Source: Dolomedes plantarius (Eukaryota > Arthropoda > Arachnida > Araneae > Dolomedidae). Taken from it: a stretch of 64,000 nt of DNA. Both the position numbers and the translations under genes were made by a program. Of this stretch, positions 21,480 to 33,907 are shown piece by piece (the first letter of the stretch is position 1; every line of letters starts with the position of its first letter). The stretch spans positions 145,962,812 through 146,026,811 of the forward strand of contig OU015499.1 in NCBI GenBank assembly GCA_907164885.2, read 5' to 3'. The notes under the pieces were generated by a model that did no database searches, was not told where the DNA came from, and saw only the letters and a program-made list of their open reading frames with translations.

Positions 21480-23873
21480 GTACTTACGTATTATAGCTGA
21501 AACTTGGCAGCTTTTTACCCTTGGCGCAATATCCGCCCGCCAACACCTAATTTCCCAGTGGCAACCTATTTTCTAACCGGAAGTCATAAAAAACATTTCC
21601 AGCAATAGAATGTATAAAAATTACAAATGTATGGAAAATGTGTCAGATGAAGAACAAGATTTCGATTATAATTAATTTTAGCTTTAATTAAAAATTGCGT
21701 ACTAATGACAAAACATAAATGCATGAAAACTATTCAAAATGAGTATGTTAAAACAAACTGAAAACTTTCGAAGCTTAAGTCTTAGGATGCTAAAATTTTG
21801 CATGGTGGTTACTACTAAGTCTTACGTGCCCACTAAAAAATATTTAAAAAAAATTACAAATTTTAAGGGTGTTAAAAGGGACTTAAACCCCTCCCCTTTT
21901 AAAATACATCCAATGTATCTCTTGAACAAAAGAGTCCGGGAAGTTGAAATTTTGTATGGTGGTTCCCTTTCAGCCCTAGGTGCACAGCAATAAATCTTTT
22001 TTTAAAGTTCAAATTTTAAGGGGTTTACCCCTCCCCCAAAACAACCCCACTGTATCTCTGGAACCATAAGGCCTGGGAAGCTGAAATTTGGTTGGTTACC
22101 AACAAATCTTTTTTTTATAGTTCAAATTTTATGGGGTTTAGCCACCCCCCCCCCCAAAAAAAAAAAATAAAATAAATAAACCCATTGTATCTCTGGAACC
22201 ATAAAGCCTGGAAAACGTAAAATTGGTTGGTTGGTTTCCCTTAAGCCCTAGGTGCACACCAAGCAATCTTTTTTTTTAAGTTCAAATTTTAAGGGGTTTA
22301 GCTTCCCCCTAAATAAATAAATAAATAAATAAACCCACTGTATCTCTGGAACCCTAAAGCCTGGGAAGCTGAAATTTGGTTGGTTGGTTTCCCTTAAGCC
22401 CTAGATGCACATCAATAAATCTTTTTTTTAAAGTTCAAATTTTAAGGGGTTTAGCTTCCCTCCCCCCCCCCCCCCCCAAAAAAAAAAAAAAAAAAAGAAT
22501 TAAACGCATTGTATCTCTGTAACCATAAGGCCTTGGAAGCTGAAATTTGGTTGGTTGGTTGGTTTCCCTTAAGCCCTAAGTGCACACCAATAAATTTTTT
22601 TTTCAGTTCAAATTTTAAGGGGTTTACCCGCCCCCCCCCCCCCCCCCAAAAAAAGAAAGAAACCCATTGTATCTCTGGAACTATAAGGCCTGGGAAGCTG
22701 AAATTTTTGTTGGTTGGTTTCCCTAGAGCCCTAGGTGCATACCAATAAATCTTTATTTACATTCAAATTTTTAGGAGTTTTAGTCCCCCCCCCCCCCCCA
22801 AAAAAAAAATCCTACTGTATCTCTGGAACAATAAGGCCTAAGAAGTTGAAATTTTACATGGCGGTTCCTCATAGGCTCTAGGTGCTGGCCAAGAAAGATG
22901 TTTAAAAAACAACTTTTTAGGAGGTTGTAAAGTGGTTTTAAATCCCCAAAATAAAAATGAAATATCCAAAACTTGTATTAAAATTCGGATCACTGTCGTT
23001 AAATTGTGCGATGAACTCCTTATGAGAAATGACCCCACCTTACTGCTAAAGTTAATTTCAGTAAGGTGGGGTCTAGGCCTTATGGTTCCAGAGATACAAT
23101 GGGTTTTTTTAGAGGGGGTTAAGCCCCTTTTAACCCCTAAAAACTGGTATTTTTCAAAAAGATTTTTTAGTGGGCACTAAGGGCTTAAGGGGAACCACCC
23201 TACGAAATTTCAGCTTCCTGGGTCCTATGGTTTCAGAGATACAATGGTTTTTTTTTCAGAGGGTGAGGGGGTTAAGCCTGTTTTAACCCCCTTAAAATTT
23301 GTACTTTTAAAAAATATTTCTTAGTGGGCATGTAGAGCTTAGCAGTAAACATCATGCAAAATTTCAGCATCCTAAGACTTTTTTTTCGAAAGATTTGCGT
23401 TTTTAACTTACTCATTTTGAATATTTTTCGTCTATTTCTGTTTTGTCATCAATGCGCAGTTTTTAATTAGAGCTAAAATTATTTCGAATCGAAGTCTTCT
23501 TCTTTATCTCCCGCATTTTCCACACATTTTTTTAAAAAATATTCTATTGCTCGAAATGTTCTTTATAACATCCGGACACCGAAATCTTTTATAAAACTTT
23601 GATGAAGAGCCCAACTCTTATAAAAGTTATCTTTTATCAAAGTTGAGGTATTACACTGTCAAATTTCTCGTCAAACTTCTTTTATAAAAGATCCTTGTCA
23701 AATAACTTTCATAACCTAAAAAAATAAAGAAAATCTTCAAAACGAAACATAAAAGGAAGCGAAAAGCAATGAATGGCGAAAACAATACTATCAACAAAGA
23801 AGGAGTGCATAAATGGCACTTTATTGCCGTTTTTTCGCCAAACTGCAAAGTTTCAGCTATAATACGTAAGTAC
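21480..23873. mobile_element. Foldback-like element with long imperfect inverted arms
   Basis: The left end GTACTTACGTATTATAGCTG recurs inverted at the right end (CAGCTATAATACGTAAGTAC). Arms several hundred bases long can be followed, including CATTTCCAGCAATAGAATG and its partner near 23545, and ATTCAAAATGAGTA near 21734 with its inverse near 23410. The centre consists of a minisatellite whose units reverse orientation toward the right arm. No transposase is seen and no target duplication was found. The second copy is at 44698-46829. Confidence 0.75.
21890..22870 (+). repeat. Minisatellite of about 130-155 bp units, seven units
   Basis: Each unit has TGTATCTCTGGAACCATAAG, then GGAAGCTGAAATTTGGTTGG, then CCCTTAAGCCCTAGGTGCAC, then AGTTCAAATTTTAAGGGGTT, and ends in a C run followed by an A run. 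GGTT repeats vary in number. Two further units in inverted orientation lie at about 23060-23290. Copy C has only five direct units. Confidence 0.88.
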
Positions 23874-26719
23874 TGAATAGGGTAATGAAAAGAATATTTG
23901 ATATAGCATTTATCGGGAGTAAATAAATAAAACAGCCTAATTAAGTGTCCAAAATGTGGGACAAAATTTAACTTTTTATAAAATACATGGAAGGATAGCA
24001 TCTAGAAAATTTTGCAGGAAAGCAATACATTTAAAGTACAATAATTTTATTTTTATAGTAAAATCTTAGATAATTATAAAATAGACATGTTTCCAATACA
24101 TCAACATAGACATTTGAAAATACTAAAGTTGTAAAAAGGTAAATAAAGTACATAAAATTTAAAATTTTGTAGCAAGATAATTTCAATATATATAAAAGAA
24201 TGAAAAAGAAAATTATGACAATAGTATTACAGGTGAATTTTTAGAAAAAAAATAAAAAATTTAGATTGTTTCCAAAGTATAAAAATCTATTTATAAAATT
24301 AAGATCAAAACCACTTATATTATCACGAAATTTGAGGTTATAAAAAATTTTCTCAACATTCACACATTTCCCAACATTTGCACTTTTCCCAACATTCACA
24401 CATTTGGAGTTTTATTTAATTCCATGCTTAAATTTCTAGGTGGCCTATGTGACCTTTTTGCATATGATTAAAATATGATAAATGTTATAGCAAGGTGAGT
24501 GGTTTGTAGTAGGATAAAAGAACAACCAGCTCATTTGTAGCATTTGTTTATTTCTGAAATAACAATGGTGCATAAGGATAATACAAAATGCCTTTGGCCA
24601 CAATATTGGAGGTGAAGGATAAGACTAAACAGGACAACATGAGATATGTACATGTCAAAGCACCTTTCTAGACAATTCTTAAAGATCAATATGACACAAA
24701 CTGTTTGAAAACGTGATATTTATATTACAAACCCTCTTTGAGCATACTATTTGACTGTGTCATTTCGAGTCATCTGGGTAAAGAACTTTAAGGCCAAAAG
24801 TCAATTTTTGACTTTTGGCCCTAAAGTCAAAGTTTTAACTTGATTTTTAAACATACAATATAATGTGTCATTCTGAAGTAACAATTCGTCAGAAGCAGAG
24901 AACTTAATCATTAAAATAGTACCTCATTTATCGATTTCTTTTTAAGTATAAATGGAGAAAAAGGATAAAACAAGCAACACTGTTTAGAAATAATATATAT
25001 GGTTTTTCCTATGCAAAAAGAATAATATACACATACGCAGATATCTTCTTATATATCTGTTATCAAGATATTCATTTATGAAATTACAGAATGATAATAA
25101 AAGCAAAGGATTTTTAAATTAAAAAATTCAGTGTGATTTATAATGGTTAAATAAAACAAAGCTAGCATGCACGCCATCTAGGGGAGGAATTTTTTTTTAT
25201 AATGTTTATACTTCGATATTTAAACAAACAATAAAATACATAATTCTTAATTAGCAATTCACACAAAGTGGAGATCTCAATCTTTTAAATGGTACCTCAT
25301 TTATCGATTTTGGTTAAGTATGAAGAGAGAAAACGATGAAACCAAAAAATACCTTTTAGAAATAATATATATAGATATTAAATTTGCTAAAACATCTAAA
25401 GCTTATTGAAGTTAACACACCATCATTTATTTGCTCTAATTTTTTTAAAATTACAATGAAATTGAAAAAACTGTAAATTTATGCATAACTATTTAAATAA
25501 ATTTTCATTATAAATGATGAACTTTCATCAAATTTAGTGAGTTTTTAATGCTTGGCACCATGAGAAGTTATCTGCAGTTTAGGCGTTGCTTTCTTGTATC
25601 ATTCTTCTATCAGAGAACTTTTAATTTATGATTGCATTTGAAATAATTTTTTATTTATTTATTTTAATGTTATTCGTTTCTGTTTAATATCAGTAGTCTA
25701 AATTCATTCAGTGTTAAAATTTTTGATGGCAAGATTTAATAAATAATATTCATGCTCATATTTCATTGCAAGAAAGATAACAGCAACAGCATTGAATGCA
25801 ATACTCCTAAATATTCATCCTTTTAGGTAAATCATTCATTATATTATGCTTGTTTAAAGTTTTCAATCAATGTAGTATTTCAAAGAGGATAATTTAAAAG
25901 TAATACTTGATATTTAAAACTGAAAAATTCTTATTACAGGAAAAATAAATTATTTAACTCTTCAAAATTGTACACAATTATTAATATACTCTGTATAAAA
26001 ATGTTTAATTTTTTCTACACCATGCATGCTAGAGATTTCTTCATTAGAAAAGATTAAAGATTTAAAAAATTTGTATCAACTGATATTTTGATACCCTTGA
26101 TATGATTTTTAAAGATTGTTACTGTAAAAATTATTGTTGGGTCAGAACTAGATTATCTATGCTTTCATATCTGCATATTCTTTTTACGAAATAGATTATT
26201 TTGTACTGGCAAAATTTATAACTTCTTTCTTGCTGTGAATGTCTTGGGTAATTTTTTGATATATTGCTTACTCCTTTCAAAAATGTCATATCTGAAAAAA
26301 CAAGGTTTTTTAGGAGAGTGATTTTAAAGTTTAAAAGTCCATTAAAATTTCTTGAACATAAATTTTTATTCTGCTCTCTAGCATCTAAATATTGAGAGGT
26401 GAGATATAATGACCTTATACGGATATACTACTCTTTCAGGGCATTCTGAAAACAGGTATAGGAAAAAATCATCGATTTTTTAGATATAACATTGTTGAGA
26501 GGAGTGAGCATTATATAGTCTCTGTCCTTAAATTCTGTGTTAGTCAAATTGATATTTGTAGTTTTAGGATTTATATATCGTACCCCCTCCTCCAATGGGT
26601 TAAAAATATTTAATGAATAGGAAGTAACTGCAGTAAAACTGTCAAAAATATAGTTTTAAAAATTCTCATGCTCGTTTTCTGCGTGCTCGAGAAATCTGTT
26701 GTTTAATTATACAGTGATA
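23874..26719. other. Long stretch without a recognised gene
   Basis: AT-rich sequence paralogous to 46830-49860. A short coding-like piece occurs at about 24585-24670 (MPLATILEVKDKTKQDNMRY), shared with copy C. A palindromic AAAGTCAATTTTTGACTTT is found at about 24798-24816. Nothing else could be supported. Confidence 0.5.
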
Positions 26720-27204
26720 GATTGTATGTGAAAGGAAATATATGTCTAGATGGGAGAAAGTTAAAACAGGTGATAAAGGAGTACATTAAACCATTTATAA
26801 AAGCTGGTAAGGTTTCATTTTGCAACAGGGAAATAGGCATAAACATTCAATTCAAGTTCTTTTATGAAAACTGTTTTTAAAAAATTTCTGAATAGAAATC
26901 AATCATTTACCAGCAGATTTTTCTTTCCTTTACAGACATTTTCATAGCTTTGCATTGCATGCAGTTTCTTATTCACTATCTATTTTGTTACATATAGGTC
27001 TGTTTTAAACCTAATTTATAGGAATATGCTAAATAAAAATTTGAAGATTTTATGGAAATTCATCATTTTAATATTTAAAAATTTGGAAATTTCTACATTA
27101 ACTTAATATATATGAAAGTAACAGAGTAAAACAGTTAATTACTTTACACTGGAAAATTTGAATATCCTAGTTCTTGTCATTCACTCTTTTGATCAGGTCT
27201 TTAA

Positions 27205-27446
27205 CCCTTTGAGGGGCGCCGTTTGCACAGTGCAAACGCCTAAATCTAGTCTTCTTTCCCCTTGCATTCAATCTATTCCAGTTAAATTAGCAGAAAAGTG
27301 GCTAGTACTGCCATCTGTTATCAGTTTAAAGAAGTAAAAAAATTTTGCAACCTTTAATTAAAAAATTTTCAAGATTATTTAGGTTAAAAAAATCGGGGAA
27401 AAAATCTACATCGTGCAAACAGTGGAGTTTGTTGCCCCTGAAAGGG
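27205..27446. mobile_element. piggyBac-type MITE
   Basis: The element is flanked by TTAA on both sides (27201-27204, 27447-27450), the piggyBac target duplication. The ends are CCCTTTGAGGGGC and its complement with one change. A subterminal palindrome CGTTTGCACAGTGCAAACG lies inside the left end, and a GTGCAAAC motif lies near the right end. At 242 bp it is non-coding. Copy C lacks it. Confidence 0.9.
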
Positions 27447-28558
27447 TTAATCTGGTCAATGATTGGCCCGTAGTCCTTTTGGGGCACAATTTTAGAAATT
27501 TTGGTCCTTCAAAATTCTAAACTACATAAAGGATAAACATTTAATGTGAAGCAAAAAAGACAAAAATTAGGAAGATGGTCGTATTTATTTTTTAAATACA
27601 TTGAGAAGAAAAGAAAAACTGAAAAGTAGCTAGACTACATATTTTATTTGCAGAACAAAATTATTTACAGAAAAATTTTGCTAGAATTTTTATCAGCAAA
27701 ATAAATTGAAAATTGAGGAAATTTTAATGTCATTGTTTCTACATACTCTATAGACAGTATTACAAGGCTGTTGAGTTTCTTATGTAATATTGTTGACATC
27801 AGATATGCTTCAATTAATTTTTATCTAGAAAAGCTTCTTTTTTCAAATGCTGCCATTACAAGAATTGTTAAAATATCCTTAAAGATATAAATGCATATCA
27901 AATGCCAGTATCTGTCATTTCTATCAATTGTAGAATTTTTATAGGGTCTTAAATTTAGTATTTTTGCAGGTTTTTGATGCTTGTTCTATGGAATCATCTG
28001 GAATAAACTTGTCTAGATTTGTATGGTATATGTTAAAACAATGCACCTCAAACATTTCTTTCCAGTTACGTATTGATTCATCTGCATACTTGCAATTAAA
28101 TATCCTTTGTCATTTTTGCAAATGTGTTTCCAAAAATTCTCGAGAGACTTCTAAATAAGTAGCAAGCTCAGTGGCTCTGACTAAAAGTTCTTCGAAACCA
28201 CAGTGGCTATATTTAGTCAGGCTTTCTAGAATGTTACTAAATGATCACAGTATTTCCTTTGAGACTTATTTTATATATATTTTTTTCACATAGGTCTCTG
28301 TACTAGCGCAGGACCCTATTGCGTCTAATACATCCTAGTGGATTAAAGCCAGCCCTGCCTTTCATAATTTATTCTTTACATATTTTTTATCCTTTTATGC
28401 TCAGTATTCCTAATGTTGCCTTATGATTATTCATATTATTTTAATTCTGTGGTGAACTGTGGTGAGTTCGGGTTTCACAGACTCTATAATATTTTATGAA
28501 GAGAATCCCAAATTGTAGCCAAGATATGTTGGTTTGATATAGACAGGTAAATTTACTC

Positions 28559-28795
28559 ATGGCACAAAAATTGTGGATATTTTACATTTTTCTCATTCCA
28601 TGTTATGTCATTAAATCATCATTAGCTAAGTCAAGTTTCAGTAGGTATTTAGCTTTATTAAACCGTTCATCTATTTATAGGGCTTTTTCAGAAACTTTCA
28701 AAATTTGCAAGCCTCTTGTGGCAGGAGATTTTCTCTTGTGGGTTTTCCTATTTCAGCTTCTGGTTTTAACCGCTCTTAACTTCCTACAAGAATAA
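28559..28795 (+). CDS. Small hydrophobic reading frame of unknown meaning, copy B
   Basis: The frame reads MAQKLWIFYIFLIPCYVIKS and continues SSLAKSSFSRYLALLNRSSI. The first 20 residues look like a signal peptide or membrane segment. The copy C version (51535-51744) is shorter because of a frame change near its end. AT-rich DNA readily produces hydrophobic frames, and no homologue is recognised, so it may be chance. A nearby frame in another phase reads MNFTPNSLYSEYNDFLFTKS. Confidence 0.2.
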   Translation: MAQKLWIFYIFLIPCYVIKSSLAKSSFSRYLALLNRSSIYRAFSETFKICKPLVAGDFLLWVFLFQLLVLTALNFLQE

Positions 28796-29962
28796 ACAAC
28801 AACTTAAAAACTTTATGAACTTCACTCCCAATTCTTTGTATTCTGAATACAATGATTTCTTATTCACGAAGTCTTTTGTTGAAAAATATGTCTGAAGTAT
28901 AATTTTTTTATTATAGTAGAGAGTTTGCTCCAAAATGCCAATTTTGGCATTTTTCTCCCTTCCCTTCTTCAGTTTGTTCTGTAATGAGGCTATACACCGC
29001 AGGTGTGCATGGTGCTTTATATACATAGCAGTGAAAATGTGGAAGCAGGGTAAGCACCCAATTATTTTAAGTTTTACCAGGTTTTTTCCTTTTAGATTTT
29101 TGTTAATATTATAATTCTCGTCTCGCTTCTCACTAATATGTGAGGATTATTTCTTGCTCTACTTCTGTAGAAATAAATATAGATGACAGAAGGCTTCCAA
29201 GATGTAAAAAAACCAAGGAGGAAAAAATAACTCAGCATTTGTCAGGAAATCAGATGATTCTGTATCATGTCCAGCACCTCATTGAAAATCTAACATGTCA
29301 GTAGCATTATATTTAAAAATGGTCAGAATGTGATATTCGTATTCATAGGCATATATGCAGTTGTCACAACTTAATGCAAATTTACGTAACCACAATCATG
29401 GTTTATTGTGGCATTTTCTTGCACCTAATTTTACTACTTTGATATCTCCATATCTACTTTTAAGTGAGGATTTTGTTGAGGTACCTTAAATCAACTCTCA
29501 ATTTTATAAAAATCTGTGAAAGAATGTATGATGTTTGTAGATAAAGTTAATAAAATTGCTTTAAATTCTGTTATGAAATGCATGAATGACTGTATTGATA
29601 TATGTGCTGGCAAAGTTATAGATGCTAAAGAGCCACCTCCTCCTCTGGTACCTGTTATTGATCTGGCCTGTGCTGAACTCAAATAGTCCCCTACAGTGAA
29701 GGCATATTATAAACAGCCTCTTGTACTCTGTAATCCAATCACAAATGTTATTGATTGTATCTCCTTACCTCAAGAAATGGATTGTTCAGTTTTAAGACTT
29801 CGAAATGCTCCTAATCCATTCCTACACCTCAGATGCCCTGAGTTTTATGATTTTTTTTTCATTCTCATATCAGCTCAGCAATCTGTTATTTTAACCACCA
29901 TGTACCAGACTGTAAATATTGTATACTCCTGTGAGATTTATTTAAAAGATTTTTCTGTATAA

Positions 29963-32030
29963 TTTATTTTCGAAGTAATAATAACTCGTTTCTTAGACAA
30001 TATCTTTTTGTTACATTTGCTAGAAATAAAGACAGTAAATGTTTTGCCAGTATCCATAACTGAGCTTATGTATACAAAATAAAGAAAATTTAATTTTTCT
30101 TATTCCTGTCCAGTGTATTACTTCTAAGGATTTGATTTATTATTGTATATAATATCTGTGAAATTTCTTTAATTTGGGAGGAGGAGTGGAAGGAAAACTA
30201 GTTTATGGGAAGTAATTTATAAAAAGATCATAACATGTTTATACATTAACTAAACAGTTTAAATTTCATCATGTAGGGAATATTATATGACTGTAGATTC
30301 TGTTTTTGACTTATTTATCCTTTAAAAAATTTGATTTCTGTGAGTATTACTGCTTTTTATACTATGGGAATATGTTTCTTTAATCACTGTTTTGTTAAAT
30401 ATGGTATCCAATTTTTGCAGTTTCTCAGAGTGCATACATTTATGACTGAAGAATTAAGTATTTTATACTCTATCATGAAAAATTATATAAATTGACAATT
30501 GCTTTTCTATCTCATCGTTTATGAAGATACCGATGTGATTTTCTCTAAGTAAAAAGTGTTATAATAGGTATAGCTTAATCTTCATCTGATTTCTTGTTGC
30601 ACAGAACTTTATTGTGTAGAGTACTGACCACTAGAATTCCAGTCTATGTGGACATCTCGAAATCATTTGACTTGGTTCTCAAAGTGAAAAATGTTTTGAG
30701 ATCACCTTATCCTGTAAGAACGAAATGATTTTCTAATATTCTCTGATTCATACAATCGTTTTATTTATTTTATTATCCAGTGTAAAGGGAACTCAAGGTA
30801 ATCAATGTAATTCAAATTATTCTTAATTTATCAAATTTCATTTTTATAATTTTAACTCTGAACTTTTCTAGATGTATGGTAAAACTATTTTATTATTATC
30901 GCCAAAAAGTTTCAAGAATGTTTAAAATATAAGTCTATTCACATTTTTGGTCCTAGTGTACATTTTTATAGCAATGTATATTTTTATAAAAGAATTTTGC
31001 GTTACAATATTTTTTGAAACTGAAAATAACTCATTTGTTAGACAGTATCTAGAAATAAATTTATTTCTAGTGCATTTATTATGTAGTAGACATCTTTGTG
31101 CTTACATAGCTCACTGACTCGATGTATGGAAATTAGAATCGGAAAAGTGTTTTCAGCACTAATCACTCAAAGAATGAAGACGACATTTCAGTACGAGAAA
31201 ACCCCGTTCATAAACAAGCACCCTCCATAATACAACATTCAAATTAAAATATGGAGAGAGCGTGGTGAAAATTTTCTGTCGCCACCGAACTACAATCCAA
31301 ACAAATATGCCTAAAACAAACCCATAAGCCACCTATTCTTTGTTATTTCCTGTAATAATTTTATAGATTTTATTTCATATATAAACTTTTTAATCTGTTG
31401 GTAACCGACCTTTTTCATCAGATGTCCATTACTGGCCATTTTTCGGAGCATGAAACTAAATCATTGATAAAATTATTTTTATTTGCAGATAAATAAAATG
31501 AATATAGAGTGAAAAATATTAATATTTCTTATACGTTATTGATCGGGCCGATATCCGTATTGTAAAGATTCCTACAAACCAAAATATATCAAATCTCTGC
31601 GCGTCCTTATGATCTACCTGGGCAAACAAAGAATGGCTAAGGAACCTCGAGCCCTAATTTCAATAAATTTCAAATTCTCAGTAGTTTAATTAATCCAGAA
31701 CGTACTTTATAACATCTTAGGTTATAGGTATCTCATTTCCTAGCACAAACTTTTATATGTTACTATTTATTTCATGTGAAAAATAAGGGGGAAAACCGTC
31801 ATGGTACAGTGATAATATATCCCATTGAAATTCCTTTCTCCTCTCTTTGCAGGTTCTCGGTACAGATTATTAGGTGCGAAACTAAAATGTTTGTGCAGTC
31901 CAAAAATTTGGAAAATCAACGTATTGCTGGCAGTTACAGTTTTCTAATCGAGTGAAGGAATGTCGGCATGCCAGAAGAGCTAATTCGTGTATTTCCAACG
32001 TAAATAGACTTTCGCTGTACTCTAACAGGT
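29963..32030. other. No gene seen; possible splice acceptor before the zinc-finger frame
   Basis: AT-rich DNA paralogous to 52939-55010. A strong polypyrimidine-AG (CCTCTCTTTGCAG at about 31841-31853) precedes sequence leading to the zinc-finger region. No upstream exon was identified. Confidence 0.45.
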
Positions 32031-32792
32031 CAACCTTTTACCAGCACTGTATGTAAGAAAAGATATTCTGTAGAGAGTAGTTTTAACACACATCTCCGCT
32101 CCCACACTGGCAAGAAATCTTTCGTATGTAAGAAAATGTGTTCTTCACAGGGTGAGATAAAAAAACATTTTTGCTCCCACACGGAGGAGAAACCTTTTGC
32201 CTGCTCTGTATGTGGGAAAGTATTTTCTAAAGATAGTTATGTAAAAAGACATCTCCGTGCCCACATGGGAGAGAAACCTTTCGCATGCACTGTCTGTGAG
32301 CAAAGATTTTCTCGACAGGATATTTTAAATGGACATCTCCGTCTCCACACGGAAGAGAAATCTTTCGCGTGCACTGTATGTAAGAAAAAGTGTTCTTCAC
32401 AGTATGGTTTAATAAAACATCTCCGCACCCACACGGGAGAGAAACCTTTCGCCTGCATAGTATGTGGGAAAGCATTTTCTGATGAGAGTAATTTAAAAAG
32501 ACATCTCCGCACCCACACGGGAGAGAAACCTTTCGCTTGTTCTGTATGTGAGAAAACATTTTCTCAACAGGGGGAGCTAAAAAGACATCTCCGCAACCAC
32601 TCAGGTGGGAAAACTTTCGCATGCACTGTATGTGAGAAAAGATTTTTTGATCAAAGTAGTTTAAAAAGACATCTCCGCGCCCACTCGGGAGAGAAAATTT
32701 TCGCATGCACTGTATGTGAGAAAAGGTTTTCTTATGAGAGTAGTTTAAAAAGACATCTCCGCATCCACATGGGAGAGAAACGTTTCGCTTGA
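32031..32792 (+). CDS. C2H2 zinc-finger protein, copy B (seven complete fingers)
   Basis: C2H2 fingers bind DNA, usually as nuclear transcription regulators. An open frame runs from 32004. The only early ATG is at 32136, inside a degenerate finger. Two worn fingers come first (FTSTVCKKRYSVESSFNTHL, and one lacking its first cysteine pair). Seven complete fingers follow, of the type CSVCGKVFSKDSYVKRHLRAH, joined by TGEKPFA-like linkers. The putative DNA-contact helices differ between fingers (KDSYVKR, RQDILNG, SQYGLIK, DESNLKR, QQGELKR, DQSSLKR, YESSLKR). The frame ends at a TGA after GEKRFA. The same stop occurs in copy C, and worn fingers follow it. No KRAB, ZAD or BTB domain is visible. A functional start, probably from an upstream exon, was not found. 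Confidence 0.7.
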   Translation, partial: QPFTSTVCKKRYSVESSFNTHLRSHTGKKSFVCKKMCSSQGEIKKHFCSHTEEKPFACSVCGKVFSKDSYVKRHLRAHMGEKPFACTVCEQRFSRQDILNGHLRLHTEEKSFACTVCKKKCSSQYGLIKHLRTHTGEKPFACIVCGKAFSDESNLKRHLRTHTGEKPFACSVCEKTFSQQGELKRHLRNHSGGKTFACTVCEKRFFDQSSLKRHLRAHSGEKIFACTVCEKRFSYESSLKRHLRIHMGEKRFA

Positions 32793-33075
32793 AGTGTATG
32801 TGGGAAAAGATTTCCTTTGCGGAAGAATTTGAAAAGGCATCTTCTTATCCATAAAGGAAAGTCATTTTTCTGCACGATATGTGAGTAAAGGTTTTCTGAA
32901 CTCGATCATTTAAAAACACATGTTCGTTCTTACACAGAAGAGAAATATTTTATCCTCTGTGAGAGAAAACATTTTCTTTGCAGCGTGCATACGTGTCTCC
33001 GTACCCATACAATAGAGAAACCTTTCGATTGCAGTATGTGACAAAAGAACATTTGTAGAGGATTTTTTAAAAAGA
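32793..33075 (+). pseudogene. Degenerate zinc fingers beyond the stop, copy B
   Basis: In frame after the TGA are SVCGKRFPLRKNLKRHLLIH, then CTICE, a stop, then RFSELDHLKTHVRSYTEE and HTCLRTHTIEKPFDCSM. These are C2H2 fingers with missing cysteines and further stops. Either the array was once longer, or the TGA is read through or spliced around. The matching region in copy C is at 56024-56334. Confidence 0.75.
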
Positions 33076-33907
33076 AATACCCTTTCATCTGCAGGGTATA
33101 AGAAATGGGATTATGGTTTGAGAACAGATGAAATGCGCATCTCCCTACCCATTCAGGGATGTAATCAGCTCTATCGTATGAAACGAGATTTTTTGGCGCA
33201 AAGAAATATTTTTGTTCTACCGTGGTGGAAATGGAAATGAGGCTCAGGTTTGATGGTCTTTATTTCGAGGATATTGCACATAAATATGTTTTTTAATTAA
33301 TTTAGTGTTTATAACACTACTAAATTTTATAAAATATTTGAATGCGATATCGGTCCGGAACTACGATCCCTGATGGACATTTTTCTCACCAAAGTCATTG
33401 AAGTGGAAAAAAACCCTGTCATTAAAGCTGTTTATACTGCAGGAAAGAGTGTTATGAAACTTCCCTTGTGAAATACTTTTTGTTTTTGCCTAATATTTTA
33501 TTATAAATTTTAAGATTTAACAGTTTTGTTCTACATCTGCTGTGTTCTGTAAATGAGGAAATAGATACGAATAATGATATATAAATAAATATATTATGGC
33601 TTCATATTGTGACTGGATTTTTTTCGCTTTTGACACCCTTTTATATTATTTTAAATTAATTTAGCTGTTATTACTTTATTAGAAGGGGCTTTTTGTAATG
33701 CGCAGCCAAAGTAATATTCAATGCATGGAGCATCTAATTATACTTTTATGATCTTGTATATTACATATATTGTCTCAATTTTTTATGTATCAAATATATA
33801 ATTTTAATTTTGAACTCAGCTCTTGAAAAATGTTTAAAATTTATAAATTACACTAAATCTCGTCTATCGATTAATGGACTCTTTACTGAGTCTTGCAAGA
33901 TATTTAT
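33076..33907. other. No gene seen
   Basis: Non-coding AT-rich DNA downstream of the zinc-finger region, paralogous to about 56335-57120. A probable polyadenylation-like AATAAATA lies near 33583. Confidence 0.4.

Larger units (their letters stand above)
26720..29962 (+). pseudogene. Coding-like exon remnants of an unrecognised gene, copy B
   Basis: Three blocks read like protein on the plus strand and recur in copy C. About 26730-26880 has GNICLDGRKLIQ and FIKAGKVSFCNREIG. From 27970 to 28270 there is VFDACSMESSGINLSRFVWY, then LNILCHFCKCVSKNSRETSK, a stop, then SSSKPQWLYLVRLSRMLLND. From about 29512 to 29962 there is MMFVDKVNKIALNSVMKC, PPPPLVPVIDLACAEL, a stop, then QPLVLCNPITNVIDCISLPQ. 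Stops after ETSK and CAEL are shared with copy C, so decay preceded the duplication. The second block follows a polypyrimidine-AG, like a splice acceptor. The helical, cysteine-containing pieces suggest an alpha-solenoid protein, but I do not recognise the gene. Confidence 0.35.

Noticed and set aside
23651..24001. Hydrophobic 116-codon minus-strand frame
   Set aside because: It spans the arm of the foldback element and AT-rich DNA, and is broken differently in copy C (46608-46865); likely chance.
32227..32706. Minus-strand frame of 159 codons opposite the zinc fingers
   Set aside because: It is the complement of a repeated finger-coding sequence; periodicity creates open antisense frames. 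The same applies to 55392-55874 and 55720-56070.
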